Shown here: piece after piece, positions 8,179 to 16,900 of the stretch
Numbering within the stretch: the stretch's first letter is position 1
Layout: every line of letters begins with the position of its first letter
From: Actinoplanes xinjiangensis
GTDB taxonomy: Bacteria > Actinomycetota > Actinomycetes > Mycobacteriales > Micromonosporaceae
DNA: 64,000 nucleotides
NCBI RefSeq assembly: GCF_003148685.1
Contig: NZ_QGGR01000002.1
Coordinates: forward strand, 496,001 to 560,000
Direction of reading: 5' to 3'
The notes under the pieces: model-generated
Seen by the model: the letters and a program-made list of their open reading frames with translations, nothing else
The model's database searches: none
What the model was told of the DNA's origin: nothing
Position numbers and translations under genes: made by a program

Positions 8179-8763
8179 TCAGCTGCCGATGATCTCGGCG
8201 ACGGTCTTGACGGTGGCGAAGCGGCCGGACAGGGCGTAGACGGTGCGAGCCGCGATGTCCGCCGCCGACAGCGTACGGGGGTCGGCCAGCAGCTCCTCGA
8301 CGGTCTGATCGGCGGGGGCGCCCGGGTGCGCGATCGGGTGGGTGGCGGTCGCGTCGATCGCGAACGTCACCTGGTAGCCGAGGTCGGAGGCGACCCGGGC
8401 GGTGGTCTCCACGCACTGCTCGGTACGCAGCCCGCACACCGTGATCGAGCGGACCCCGGCCACGGTCAGCAGATGCTGGAGGTTCGTCGTGGTGAACGCG
8501 TTGTGCACGGTCTTGGTCAGCAGCGGCTCGTCCGCGGCCGGGGACAGCTCGTCCATCACCCGCACGTGCCCGCCGGCCGGGTCGAAGGTGTTGCCGGTGC
8601 CCGGTTCGGCGTGCAGCACCCAGATCACCCGGTCACCGGCGGCGCGGGCGGCGTCGACGAGCTGCCCCACCTTCTTCGCCACGTCGGGGTTGTCGGTCGT
8701 CGCCCAGAGCGGACGGGCACGGAAGGACTCCTGGACGTCGATCACGACGAGTGCGTTGGTCAT
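8179..8763 (-). CDS. Isochorismatase-like cysteine hydrolase
   Basis: A 194-residue cytosolic alpha/beta hydrolase of the isochorismatase/nicotinamidase superfamily. The catalytic triad is complete: D9 in VVIDVQ, K84 in LLTKTVHNAF and C117 in GLRTEQCVETTA. The ATG at 8763 is preferred over one four codons upstream because GGGAG sits 6 nt before it. Family members hydrolyse isochorismate, nicotinamide, ureidoacrylate or other amides; no siderophore genes flank this copy, so the substrate is open. The downstream GlxA-type gene is probably co-transcribed and may control it. Confidence 0.9.
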   Translation of the reverse strand: MTNALVVIDVQESFRARPLWATTDNPDVAKKVGQLVDAARAAGDRVIWVLHAEPGTGNTFDPAGGHVRVMDELSPAADEPLLTKTVHNAFTTTNLQHLLTVAGVRSITVCGLRTEQCVETTARVASDLGYQVTFAIDATATHPIAHPGAPADQTVEELLADPRTLSAADIAARTVYALSGRFATVKTVAEIIGS

Positions 8764-8831
8764 GCTCCCATCCAACGCCGCCGGACCCGCGCGCAGAAGG
8801 CACCATCACGCCCCGCCCCGGAACGATCCGG

Positions 8832-10418
8832 TCAGCGCTCCCGGCGTTTCTCCCGGGCCGCCGAGCGGGTTCTGGCCCGCTCCACCAGCCGGGTGACCTC
8901 GTCCGCGGTCCCCGGTCCCGGGTTCACCACGCTCACCCAGCCCTGCACCGCGTAGGCCGGGTGCGGGATCAACCGGTCCGGTTCGGCGAAGTCGATGGAG
9001 TGCTGACGTGCGGCGAACTCCTCCGGGCCGTAGCCGAACAGGTTCCGGAACTCGTCCCGGCCCACCTCGATGTTGAGCCGGTAGCGGCCCTCCCCGGAGA
9101 GTCGGGAGCGCTCGTCGAAATCCGGGACGTCGTGGCCGACGATGGTGGCGAACGGGCGCATCCGGTCCTCCCCGGCGAAGAAGAACCGGTCCCCCCAGGT
9201 GTACGGCGGCATCTCCGGCCCGGGCTCGATCCGGGTCTCGGTCACCCCGGGCAGGCCACTGATCCGGGCGGCGTCGGCGGCACCCGGGCCGTGGCCGATG
9301 TGCAGGATCGCGTCACAGTCCTCGACGAGCGAGGCGGTCAGCGGGAAGTGGCCGAGCAGGCCGGTCACCCGTTCCCGCAGGCCGTCACCGGCCGGGGGCG
9401 GGAAGAGGCCGGTCTCCGGGCCGAGCCGTTGTTCGTAGACGCCCGGCTCCGGGACCCCCAGGCCGACCGGGCCGCTGGCGCCCAGGCTGCCGGCCACGAA
9501 CACGTAGCGGTCGCCGAGCAGCGTGGCGACGATCGAACCGGCCCCGGACCACTCGGCGGCGTAGTCGACACCCTCCCAGTGCGTCTCCCACCGGCTCGGG
9601 CCGCGCTGCAGGTGGGTGTTGTGGGCGGCGACCAGGAGCGGGCCACGGTCGCGTTCGACGGCCAGGATGTCGAGCAGGTTGCGGGCCATCAGGGCGTCCC
9701 GGGTCTGGAGCAGGCGGGCGACCCGCTCCGACGGGGTGCCCGGACCGGCCATCGCCGCGTGGTACGTGAGCAGGCCGATCGCCGTCGACGCCAGCACCGT
9801 CGCGTGCTGCCAGGCGCGCGGGGAGGTCTCCTTGACGAGGCGGGGCGCGTGGCCGTACAGCCGGGTCCGGAAATCCTCCGCGAGGCCTCGCAGCGCGGTG
9901 GCCTCCGGTGACCGGCCGGGTGATCGCGCCGCGTCATACATGATCTCCGGCGCCGTCCATCGGGTGTCCTCGCCGACGAGATCGTCGATCTCGGGCGCCG
10001 CGACGCCCAGGTAGTCGCGAAGTTCGCGCAGATAGGAGCCGGGGCTGGGGGCGGCCTCGATCTCGGTGGGCGCGTCGAACCCGTGGAAGGTGACGCGCTC
10101 GGAGGCCGGCCGGCCGGCGTTGTGGGCGCGCAGCCAGTCGATCAGGTCGCGGGTGGCCGGGTGCGCGCCCCACCCGTGACTGATGCCGGTGGACAGGTCC
10201 AGGTCGTCGCGGTGGCCCTGCACGTAGTCGTCGACGGCGAGCGCGGCGGCCCGGTCCGACTCGATCGCGATCGAGCGGAAGCCCTCGCCCGTGAGGGTCT
10301 CGAGGATCCGGTTGCGGAGGGCGGGGAACGCCGGCTCGCCGTGGTAGGGCTCGCCCAGCGCCAGCAGCAGCGGGCGGTGTGCGCAGATCAGGGATCGCAG
10401 CTCGGTGTCGAAAGCCAT
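8832..10418 (-). CDS. Erythromycin-esterase-like protein fused to a DUF6194-like domain
   Basis: A 528-residue two-domain protein. Residues about 1-395 match the erythromycin esterase/succinoglycan-biosynthesis fold, with the active-site motif LGEPYHGEPAF near residue 20 (Glu and His), HGWGAHPATRDLIDWLR, and VAAHNTHLQRG. Residues about 410-510 (PFATIVGHDVPDFD, GRYRLNIEVGRDEFRNLFG, IPHPAYAVQGWVSVVNPG) resemble DUF6194, normally a separate protein of about 130 residues. The ATG at 10418 faces a divergent MerR gene, likely its regulator. Macrolide hydrolysis is only one possibility, since many family members act on other esters. Confidence 0.88.
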   Translation of the reverse strand: MAFDTELRSLICAHRPLLLALGEPYHGEPAFPALRNRILETLTGEGFRSIAIESDRAAALAVDDYVQGHRDDLDLSTGISHGWGAHPATRDLIDWLRAHNAGRPASERVTFHGFDAPTEIEAAPSPGSYLRELRDYLGVAAPEIDDLVGEDTRWTAPEIMYDAARSPGRSPEATALRGLAEDFRTRLYGHAPRLVKETSPRAWQHATVLASTAIGLLTYHAAMAGPGTPSERVARLLQTRDALMARNLLDILAVERDRGPLLVAAHNTHLQRGPSRWETHWEGVDYAAEWSGAGSIVATLLGDRYVFVAGSLGASGPVGLGVPEPGVYEQRLGPETGLFPPPAGDGLRERVTGLLGHFPLTASLVEDCDAILHIGHGPGAADAARISGLPGVTETRIEPGPEMPPYTWGDRFFFAGEDRMRPFATIVGHDVPDFDERSRLSGEGRYRLNIEVGRDEFRNLFGYGPEEFAARQHSIDFAEPDRLIPHPAYAVQGWVSVVNPGPGTADEVTRLVERARTRSAAREKRRER

Positions 10419-10512
10419 GACCTCAACCGTATCGTTGAACCAGCGGTTGAAACTTTTGATCATTTCTGCTGGGGAGATTCTGCTGAAGTCTCAAAACGGG
10501 GTTCACCGGCCG

Positions 10513-11235
10513 GTGGATCTGGCGCGGGCACACGGGCTGTCCGCGCAGGCCGTGCGCAACTACGAGCAGGCCGGGGTGATCCCGCCGGCCCGGCGCACGC
10601 CGAGCGGCTACCGCGTCTACACCGACGACCATGCCGGTGCGCTCGCCGCCTACCTCGGGCTTCTTCCGGGGTACGGCTATCCGGCAGCCGGCGAGATCAT
10701 GCGGGCCGTGCTCCGCGACGATCTCGACGCCGCGCTCGCCGTGATCGACGCCGCCCACGTGCAGTTGCGCCGGGACCGCGACACCGTGACCGCGGTCGCC
10801 GCCGCGCTCGTCACGACCCCGGCGGCCGGGCAGCTCCCGGACCGGCCGGTGTCCGTCGGCGTCCTCGCCCACCGGCTCGGCGTCACCGCCGCCACGCTGC
10901 GCAAATGGGAGCGCGCCGGGATCCTGGCCCCGGCCCGGTCCGGCACCGCACGGGCCTACTCCCCCGACGACGTCCGCGACGCCGAACTGGCCCACCTGCT
11001 ACGCCGCGGCGGGTATCTCCTCGGCCACATCTCGGTGGTGATCGAGCAGGTCCGCGCGGCCGGTGGGCCCGGCCCGCTGGCCGCCTCGATCGCTCAATGG
11101 CGGGACCGGCTCACCGCCCGCGGGCGGGCCATGCTGACCGGATCGGCGCGGCTGTCGGATTATCTGGACCAACGACACGCCGCCCCGCCCGTGGGGGATA
11201 CGGGCGGGGCGGCGGCTTGTGGCGAGGATCAGTGA
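10513..11235 (+). CDS. MerR/TioE-family regulator with two MerR-type HTH domains
   Basis: A regulator with tandem MerR-type winged helices: residues about 1-70 (VDLARAHGLSAQAVRNYEQ, then GYRVYT) and about 115-190 (VGVLAHRLGVTAATLRKWER, then ARAYSPDDVRDAELAHLLRR). This arrangement is typical of TioE-like regulators of resistance genes. The start is uncertain. GTG 10513 opens the conserved region, but GGGGAG at 10471 is better placed for a rare CTG around 10480-10483, and the open frame extends to 10405. It diverges from the esterase fusion; AACCAGCGGTT in the gap near 10436 is a possible operator. The last 19 residues are encoded by a terminator-like hairpin. Confidence 0.85.
   Translation: MDLARAHGLSAQAVRNYEQAGVIPPARRTPSGYRVYTDDHAGALAAYLGLLPGYGYPAAGEIMRAVLRDDLDAALAVIDAAHVQLRRDRDTVTAVAAALVTTPAAGQLPDRPVSVGVLAHRLGVTAATLRKWERAGILAPARSGTARAYSPDDVRDAELAHLLRRGGYLLGHISVVIEQVRAAGGPGPLAASIAQWRDRLTARGRAMLTGSARLSDYLDQRHAAPPVGDTGGAAACGEDQ
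11179..11213. terminator. GC-rich hairpin inside the 3' end of the MerR gene
   Basis: GCCGCCCCGCCCG (11179-11191) and CGGGCGGGGCGGC (11201-11213) form a 13-bp perfect stem with a 9-nt loop. The hairpin lies within the MerR reading frame and faces the convergent PRC-barrel gene end (11229), so it probably works as a bidirectional terminator that was read into the regulator's C-terminus. Confidence 0.65.
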
Positions 11236-11639
11236 GGGTAGTCGCGGTAACTACCGGTGTAGTAGTCGCCGACCTGCTCCCGGTACTCCGGCGTCTCGAA
11301 GGTGTCCTTGTCGTACTCCGGAGAGCTCTTGATCTGCTCCTTCGTACGATCCACATACACCTTGCGCTCGTCGTGGTCGAACGTCTGGACCGTGCCGGCC
11401 GGGAGGAGAACCTTCCGCCCGAAGATCCACGGCCCGGTGTCGACCACCAGGAACGAGCTGCCCACGTCGTAGCTGGCCTTGTCGATCGAGCCGATGTGTC
11501 CATCGGTGGCCTCGACCTTGTAGCCGACCAGGTCCACGCCGGTCGTTCCGTACTCTTCGGCGGCTTCCGCGGTCACCGGGTCGTTGCCCAGCGGCGACGG
11601 CTCGCGCCACGTCCACGGAGTGAACGGCGTCGGTTGCAT
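11229..11639 (-). CDS. PRC-barrel domain protein
   Basis: A small soluble acidic protein of 136 residues. The central part (about 33-105: VGYKVEATDGHIGSIDKAS, SFLVVDTGPWIFGRKVLLPA, then a strand with RKVYVDRTKEQIKSSPEYD) is a PRC-barrel, a beta-barrel found in photosynthetic reaction centre subunit H and RimM. Stand-alone copies are frequent in actinobacteria, often linked to stress or envelope adaptation, but no biochemical role is established. The end SYRDYPH is polar. Its 3' end overlaps the convergent MerR gene by 7 bp. It has its own upstream region (11640-11713) and no operon partner. Confidence 0.88.
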   Translation of the reverse strand: MQPTPFTPWTWREPSPLGNDPVTAEAAEEYGTTGVDLVGYKVEATDGHIGSIDKASYDVGSSFLVVDTGPWIFGRKVLLPAGTVQTFDHDERKVYVDRTKEQIKSSPEYDKDTFETPEYREQVGDYYTGSYRDYPH

Positions 11640-11713
11640 AACGGCCTCCTCAGATCGATGAATTTGCCGTTGTGGAACCGGTACCCGGTCTGCCGGGCCG
11701 CTAACCCACCCGG

Positions 11714-12640
11714 TCAGCGGACGATGTCGCCGCCACCGAGAGCGACCAGCTCAGCGCGGTTCGGCAGACCTTCGCAGTCACCCGGAACGGTGACCGCGAA
11801 CGCGCCCGCGGCGATCGCCGTCCGCAGCCGCCGGTCCGCGCCCGCCCCCGCCAGCCGCTCGGCCAGATAGCCGGCCACGAAGGCGTCGCCGGCCCCGACC
11901 GTGTCGACCGCCGTCACCGTCAGCGCCGGAACCTCACGCCGTTCCCCCTCGATCAGCGCCACGCAACCGCGCGCCCCGTCCTTCACGATCACCTCGGCCG
12001 GGCCCAGCTTCGCCAGCCCGTCCACCGGATCATCGGCGTCCACGAACAGGGCCGCCTCCTCCGGCGACGCGAACACCACGTCGGCGCGGCGCACCAGGTC
12101 ACGCAGCACCGGGGCGGCGTCGGCCGGCGACCACAGCTTGCTCCGGTAGTTGACGTCCACCGACACCGGCACCCCGGCCGCGCGAGCCTCCTCGACGGCA
12201 TGGAACACCGCCGCCCGGCAGGTGTCGCTCAACGCCGGCGTGATGCCGGTGACGTGCACGATCCCGGCCGCGGCGATCTCGGCGCGGGGCACGTCCGCCG
12301 GGGCCAGGCGGGAACCCGCACTGCCGGCCCGGTGATAGTCGGCCTGGATGAACTCGCTCGACCGCTGGTAGCGGATCATCAGGCCGGTGTGCGCGTCGTC
12401 GGAGACGGCCAGGACGCGTACACCCGAGGCCCGCAACCGGGCCGCGATCAGCGCGCCGGTCGCATCCCGGCCGAGCCGTCCGAGCCACGTCGCGTCGCCG
12501 CCGAGCCGGGCGACGCCGACGGCCACGTTGCTCTCCGCCCCCGCGACCCCCAGGGTGAAACCGCGGGCCCGGTCGAGCGGCCCGATGCCGTCGGCGACGA
12601 AGATCCCCATCGACTCGCCGAGGGTGAGCAGACCCGTCAT
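11714..12640 (-). CDS. kdgK: PfkB-family sugar kinase, probable 2-dehydro-3-deoxygluconate kinase
   Basis: A 308-residue ribokinase-fold enzyme. It has the N-terminal substrate region (TLGESMGIFVADG), the glycine-rich GVAGAESNVAVGVARLGG and the ATP/anion-hole motif TVDTVGAGDAFVAGY carrying the catalytic Asp. It should phosphorylate KDG to KDPG with ATP. The ATG at 12640 overlaps the stop of the aldolase gene by 4 bp, which makes the KDG assignment much stronger than kinase homology alone. Substrate would come from pectin or uronate breakdown. The pair is preceded by a LacI-type palindrome at 13291. Another ketose or nucleoside specificity is possible but less likely. Confidence 0.9.
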   Translation of the reverse strand: MTGLLTLGESMGIFVADGIGPLDRARGFTLGVAGAESNVAVGVARLGGDATWLGRLGRDATGALIAARLRASGVRVLAVSDDAHTGLMIRYQRSSEFIQADYHRAGSAGSRLAPADVPRAEIAAAGIVHVTGITPALSDTCRAAVFHAVEEARAAGVPVSVDVNYRSKLWSPADAAPVLRDLVRRADVVFASPEEAALFVDADDPVDGLAKLGPAEVIVKDGARGCVALIEGERREVPALTVTAVDTVGAGDAFVAGYLAERLAGAGADRRLRTAIAAGAFAVTVPGDCEGLPNRAELVALGGGDIVR

Positions 12641-13272
12641 GAGCGCGCGGACGCCACGGCGTCGACCGCACGCCGGGCCCGGGCGGCCAGGGCGGTGAGG
12701 CTGCCACCGGTGGCGGCGTCGCCGATCAGCGGCCCGCCGACGCCGACCGCGACCGCGCCGGCACGGAGCCACACGCCGATGTCGTCCAGCCCGATGCCGC
12801 CGGTCGGCATGATCTTCACGTCCGGCAGCGGGCCGCGCAGGTCCTTGAGATATCCGGGGCCCAGCCCGCCGGCCGGGAATAGTTTGATCAACGGGGCACC
12901 GGCCCGGTGCGCCGCATAGACCTCGGTGGGGCTGAACGCGCCCGGGTAGGACGGCACCGGCTGCGGGCCGAGGCCGCCGACCGGCGACACCAGGAAGGCC
13001 GCGCCGGCATCGATGGCCGCCTTCGCGTCCTCCCCGGTCAGCACGGTGCCGGCGCCGACCACCACCGTGTCGGGCAGCTGCCGGCGCAGCGCGGAGATCG
13101 CCTCCAGCGCGCCGTGCGTGGTCAGGGTCACCTCCAGGGCGGTGACACCGGCGGCGACCAGGACGTCGGCCACCGCGGACAACGCGTCGGCGGTGGGCGC
13201 GCGCAGCACCGCGACTAGCCCGCTCTCGGCGATGGCGGCGGACACGGGATCGAGTGAGAGTTGATCGGTCAC
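12637..13272 (-). CDS. kdgA: KDPG/KHG aldolase
   Basis: A class I aldolase of 211 residues that cleaves 2-dehydro-3-deoxy-6-phosphogluconate to pyruvate and glyceraldehyde-3-phosphate. The catalytic Glu lies in VTALEVTLTT, the substrate loop in VVVGAGTVL, and the Schiff-base Lys in APLIKLFPAGGLGPGYL. The phosphate site is IMPTGGIGLDDI. The GTG at 13272 is preferred to an ATG at 13332, because that ATG lies beyond the palindromic operator and inside the neighbouring gene's tail. GAGG lies 5 nt before the GTG, and a TAnnnT-like box (13280-13285) would put the transcript start at about the GTG, so it may be leaderless. First gene of a two-gene operon with the kinase. Confidence 0.92.
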   Translation of the reverse strand: MTDQLSLDPVSAAIAESGLVAVLRAPTADALSAVADVLVAAGVTALEVTLTTHGALEAISALRRQLPDTVVVGAGTVLTGEDAKAAIDAGAAFLVSPVGGLGPQPVPSYPGAFSPTEVYAAHRAGAPLIKLFPAGGLGPGYLKDLRGPLPDVKIMPTGGIGLDDIGVWLRAGAVAVGVGGPLIGDAATGGSLTALAARARRAVDAVASARS

Positions 13273-13279
13273 GGCCTCG

Positions 13280-13308
13280 ATAGTGCCCGATGCAAACGTT
13301 TGCAGAAA
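13280..13308 (-). promoter_or_regulatory. Promoter and LacI-type operator of the KDG operon
   Basis: TGCAAACGTTTGCA at 13291-13304 is a perfect 14-bp palindrome with the central CG of LacI/GalR operators. On the minus strand, TTTCTG (13308-13303) and CACTAT (13285-13280) are spaced by 17 bp, so the palindrome fills the promoter spacer, an arrangement suited to repression. No kdgR-like gene is adjacent. Confidence 0.78.
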
Positions 13309-13318
13309 GAGGGCGCTC

Positions 13319-13867
13319 TCACTTCGGCTCACTCGGCTCGGACGCGCGGCGCAGTTTGGCCCGCCCGTTCAGCGCGGGCCGCGGCGGCGTGTCCACGATC
13401 CCCAGCTCGTCCCGGATCGCCGCCTCGAACTGCTGCATCACCAACGGGACCTGCGCCAACAGCTCCCGGAAGTGCGTCTGCGGCTGCACCCCGACCACTC
13501 CGGCCGGATTCATCTCCCCGTGCAGACGCTCCAATTGCAGATGTACGGCCAGAGCCGCGCTGCGCACCGGCCCGGAGGCGAGCAGGCGCACCGGCATCAG
13601 CGCCGGAGTGACCTGGTCGACGTAGACGAGCGCCGACGGAGGCTTCTCCCCCGCCTCGGAACTCGTCCGCAGCCGGTGTGTCGCGTGCTCGAACGCGGCC
13701 AGCAACCGGACGTAGGCCTCCTTACGCTCGTCATACCAGCGCCGGTCCCGGCGAGCCCGGTTCAGCAGGTCGTTGTTGCGGGTGAGGACGAACTGCGCCG
13801 TCACGGCACCGGCCAGCGCGAACACGACCGCCACCAGGGGCAGGCCCCACCACGGGATCTGAGACAC
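13319..13867 (-). CDS. Hypothetical membrane-anchored protein
   Basis: A 182-residue protein with one N-terminal membrane span (about 6-30, from WWGLPLVAVVFALAGAV) followed by a basic, helix-rich soluble part. RRDRRWYDERKEAY and the heptad-like stretch after it suggest a membrane-proximal coiled helix. The C-terminus (PPRPALNGRAKLRRASEP) looks disordered. No family is recognised; similar single-span proteins of unknown function are common in actinobacteria. It lies between the regulator gene and the KDG operon on the same strand, and the kdgA promoter starts 11 bp after its stop, so read-through into kdgA is possible. Confidence 0.75.
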   Translation of the reverse strand: MSQIPWWGLPLVAVVFALAGAVTAQFVLTRNNDLLNRARRDRRWYDERKEAYVRLLAAFEHATHRLRTSSEAGEKPPSALVYVDQVTPALMPVRLLASGPVRSAALAVHLQLERLHGEMNPAGVVGVQPQTHFRELLAQVPLVMQQFEAAIRDELGIVDTPPRPALNGRAKLRRASEPSEPK

Positions 13868-13903
13868 CCGCTTACCGTATCGACCCGCGCGGCGAGCGGT
13901 CCG

Positions 13904-16900
13904 TCAACCACACCCCCGGGCGAGGACCGCGTCGATGGCCCGCGCCGCCTCCGCCGTCACCCGGGCGGGTCCCAGCAGCTCACCGCGCCTGCGCAGCGCC
14001 GCCACCCGTTCCGGTTCCAGCCGCTGCGCCACCGCCTCCCGGGCGCGCTGGAGCCGGACCGCCTCCGCCGGATACACCGCCGCCCGCGCGAGCGCCCCGT
14101 CCAGCAGCGCCGCCGTCTCGTCCACGCCGGCCCGCGCCAGGAGCACGAGCAGATTCCGCAGAGCGGCCGCGTGCAGAGTGTCGTTGCCGGCCCGCCGCCA
14201 CAGGCGCAGCACCTCCCGGAACTCGGCCAGCGCCGGCCCCGGATCACCGTGCCGGCTGCGCACCGCCACCGCCGCCGACCCCGCCGCCGCCCGGAACAGC
14301 CGGTCGTCCACCGGCACCGCCAACTCCACCGCCTCGGCCAGCAGCGCCAGCGCCCGCACCGGATCGGTGTCGCCGAGCGCCTCCCCCAGCGCGTACCGCG
14401 CCTCCGCCCGGGCACTCGGATTGCCGGTCACGTCGGCCAGCGCCACCGCCTCACCGGCCACCGCCGTCGCCTCCGCCACCCGCCCCGACCAGGCCAGCAC
14501 CAGCGCCTCCCCGACCAGCCCGGACACCCGGTGCACCGGATCGCCCCCCATCGCCCGGTAGTGGGCGAGCGCCGTCTCCGCCTCACACGCCACCAGGGCC
14601 ACGTCACCGAGCACCTCGTGCGCCGCGGCCCCCGGCGGGTCGGCACGGCCGGCCAGATCACGTGCCTCCCGCAGGTCACCGCGCCCCCAGGCGTGGGTGG
14701 CCGCGGCGGCGAGCGCGTCCGGATGAGCCGGGCCGTCCAGGGCGGCACGCCCCCAGGCCAGCACCTCGTACTGCTGGCAGCGGTAGCCGTAGCGGTACAT
14801 GGCGGCGGCCAGCCGGACCCGGACGCCGGGGGCGCCGCGCGCGAACGCCAGCCGCAGATCGGGCAACAGGGCGTCGAACCCACGGACCGCCGCCGCCTGG
14901 TCCGGCCCGTGCATCCGCCGGTCCAGATCAACGGCCGCGGCGGCCATCGCCTCGGCGTGCCGCGCCTCGGTCACCGCCCGATCGGGTCCCGGTTCCTCCG
15001 AGGCGTACGCCCGGACGGTCTCCAACAGCCGGAACCGCCCCGGCCCGTCCCGCGCCACGAGCGACCGGTCCACGAGTCCGGCCAGCAGCGCCGCGATTCG
15101 GGGCCGCCTCAGCTCCCCGCCCTCTCCGGCAAGCTCCCCACCCGCGGCGACCGGTTCCGCTGCCGGGACCGATTCCGCCGCCGCCACTGATTCGGCCGCG
15201 GCGACGGTGAATGGTCCGGCGAAGACGGCCAGTCTGCGCAGTAGGCGGGCCGACGGCTCGTCGAGCAGGCCGAACGACCACGCCACGACGGCGCGCAACG
15301 TCCGATGCCGGGGGTCGCCGCCGCGCGTGCCGCGGTTCAGCAGGTCCAGGCGGTCGTCGAGGCGGGCGTGCAGCTCTGTCACCCCCAGGGCGGCCGCCTG
15401 TGTCGCGGCCAGTTCGATGGCCAGCGGCAGCAGGTCGAGCCGTTCCACGATCTCCCCGACCAGCTCCGACGGCGCCGCACCGGCCCGTTCACAGAACAGC
15501 CGCCGGGCCGCGCCGTCGCTGAGCGGCCCGAGGCGCAGCACCCGTTCGCCGTCCACCCGGAGGCTCTCCTGGCTGGTCACCACCAGCCGGACACCACGCA
15601 GTGCCGTGGCCAGCCCGGCCGCCGTGCCGAGCACGTGCTCACAGTTGTCCAGCACCACGATCCGGTGCCGGGCGGCCGCCGCGGCGATCACCGTGAACGG
15701 GTCGTCGTTCGGGGCGACCCGCGCTCCCACACCGACGGCGACCGCCTCGGCGAGGTCCTCCTCGCGCACTCCGGCGGCGTCGACCCAGACGACCCCGGTG
15801 GCCGCCCGCACGGTCTCCGCCACCAGCCGGGTCTTCCCGACTCCACCGGGCCCGACGACGCTGACCAGCACTGACTCGCTGTCGGCGAGCAGCGAGGCAA
15901 GCCACTGCTGCTCCTCGGCCCGGCCGAGAAACGACGAGAACCGCACCGGTACGGCCGGTGAACGCGTCATCCCTCGGCTGGACGCCACCGCTGTCTCAAC
16001 GCCTCCGAAAGACAGGTGGGAACCAGCCGCCACCACCCGGCTGGACGCCACCGCTGCCTCGGCATCCCCGAAAGACAGGTGGGAACCAGCCGCCGACACC
16101 CGGCTGGGCGCCACCGCTGTCTCGGCGTCCCCGAAAGACAGGTGGGAACCAGCCGCCGACACCCGGCTGGGCGCCACCGCTGTCTCGGCGTCCCCGAAAG
16201 ACAGGTGGGAACCAGCCGCCGGCACCCGGCTGGGTGCCACCGGTGCCTCAAGGCGCGCGGAGGGCACGGGGGCGGCCGGGTGGGATGCCGGAGTGGTGCC
16301 GCCGTTCGCCGGAGGTGTGCCGGGAGTGGCCGGGAGCGTGCCGCGGAGGATGGCGAGCTGGGTTCGGCGTACCCGATCGGAGGGGTCCAGGCCCAGGCGG
16401 TCGATGACCGCGTCGGAATGCCGTCGTAACACCTCCAGGGCGTCGCCGCGGCGGCCTGCGGTCGCGAGCGCGCCGGCGAGGGTGACCGCGCCCTCCTCCC
16501 AGCAGGGGTCGGCGTCGGTGGCCGCCTGCAGCGACGCCGCCGCTTCGGCGGCGTCCATCGAGGCCGCGTGCCGGACCAGGACCGTCCGGTGGAGGGTGAC
16601 CAGCCGAGCGGCGATCCCGCGGAACGGCTCGCCGGGGAACTCCGGGAGCGGATCGCCGCGCCACAGCGCCACCGCCTCGGCGAGGCGGACCCCGGCCGGG
16701 CGGGCGAGATCCTCGAAGCGGAGGACGTCGACGTGGGCGCGGGGAAGGTCGAGGCGGTAGCCGGCGGGTTCGAGAGTGATCAGGCCGGGCGTGGCGAGAC
16801 GGGAGCGCAGGCGGGCCACGTGCGACTGGAGGGTGTTGCGGGCCGACGCCGGCGGACGGTCCGGCCAGAGGGCGTCGACCAGGGTGGCCACCGCCACGGG

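Noticed and set aside
10405..10512. MerR gene start at ATG 10405
   Set aside because: It would begin inside the divergent esterase gene and add residues before the conserved DNA-binding domain; a later start is more likely, though its exact codon is open.
13273..13332. ATG start of KDPG aldolase at 13332
   Set aside because: It would place operator and promoter inside the gene and overlap the upstream reading frame; GTG 13272 fits fold start and ribosome site.
15975..16250. CRISPR-array reading of the 63-bp repeats
   Set aside because: Units are head-to-tail without distinct spacers, lie in a coding frame and are palindromic; no cas genes are present.
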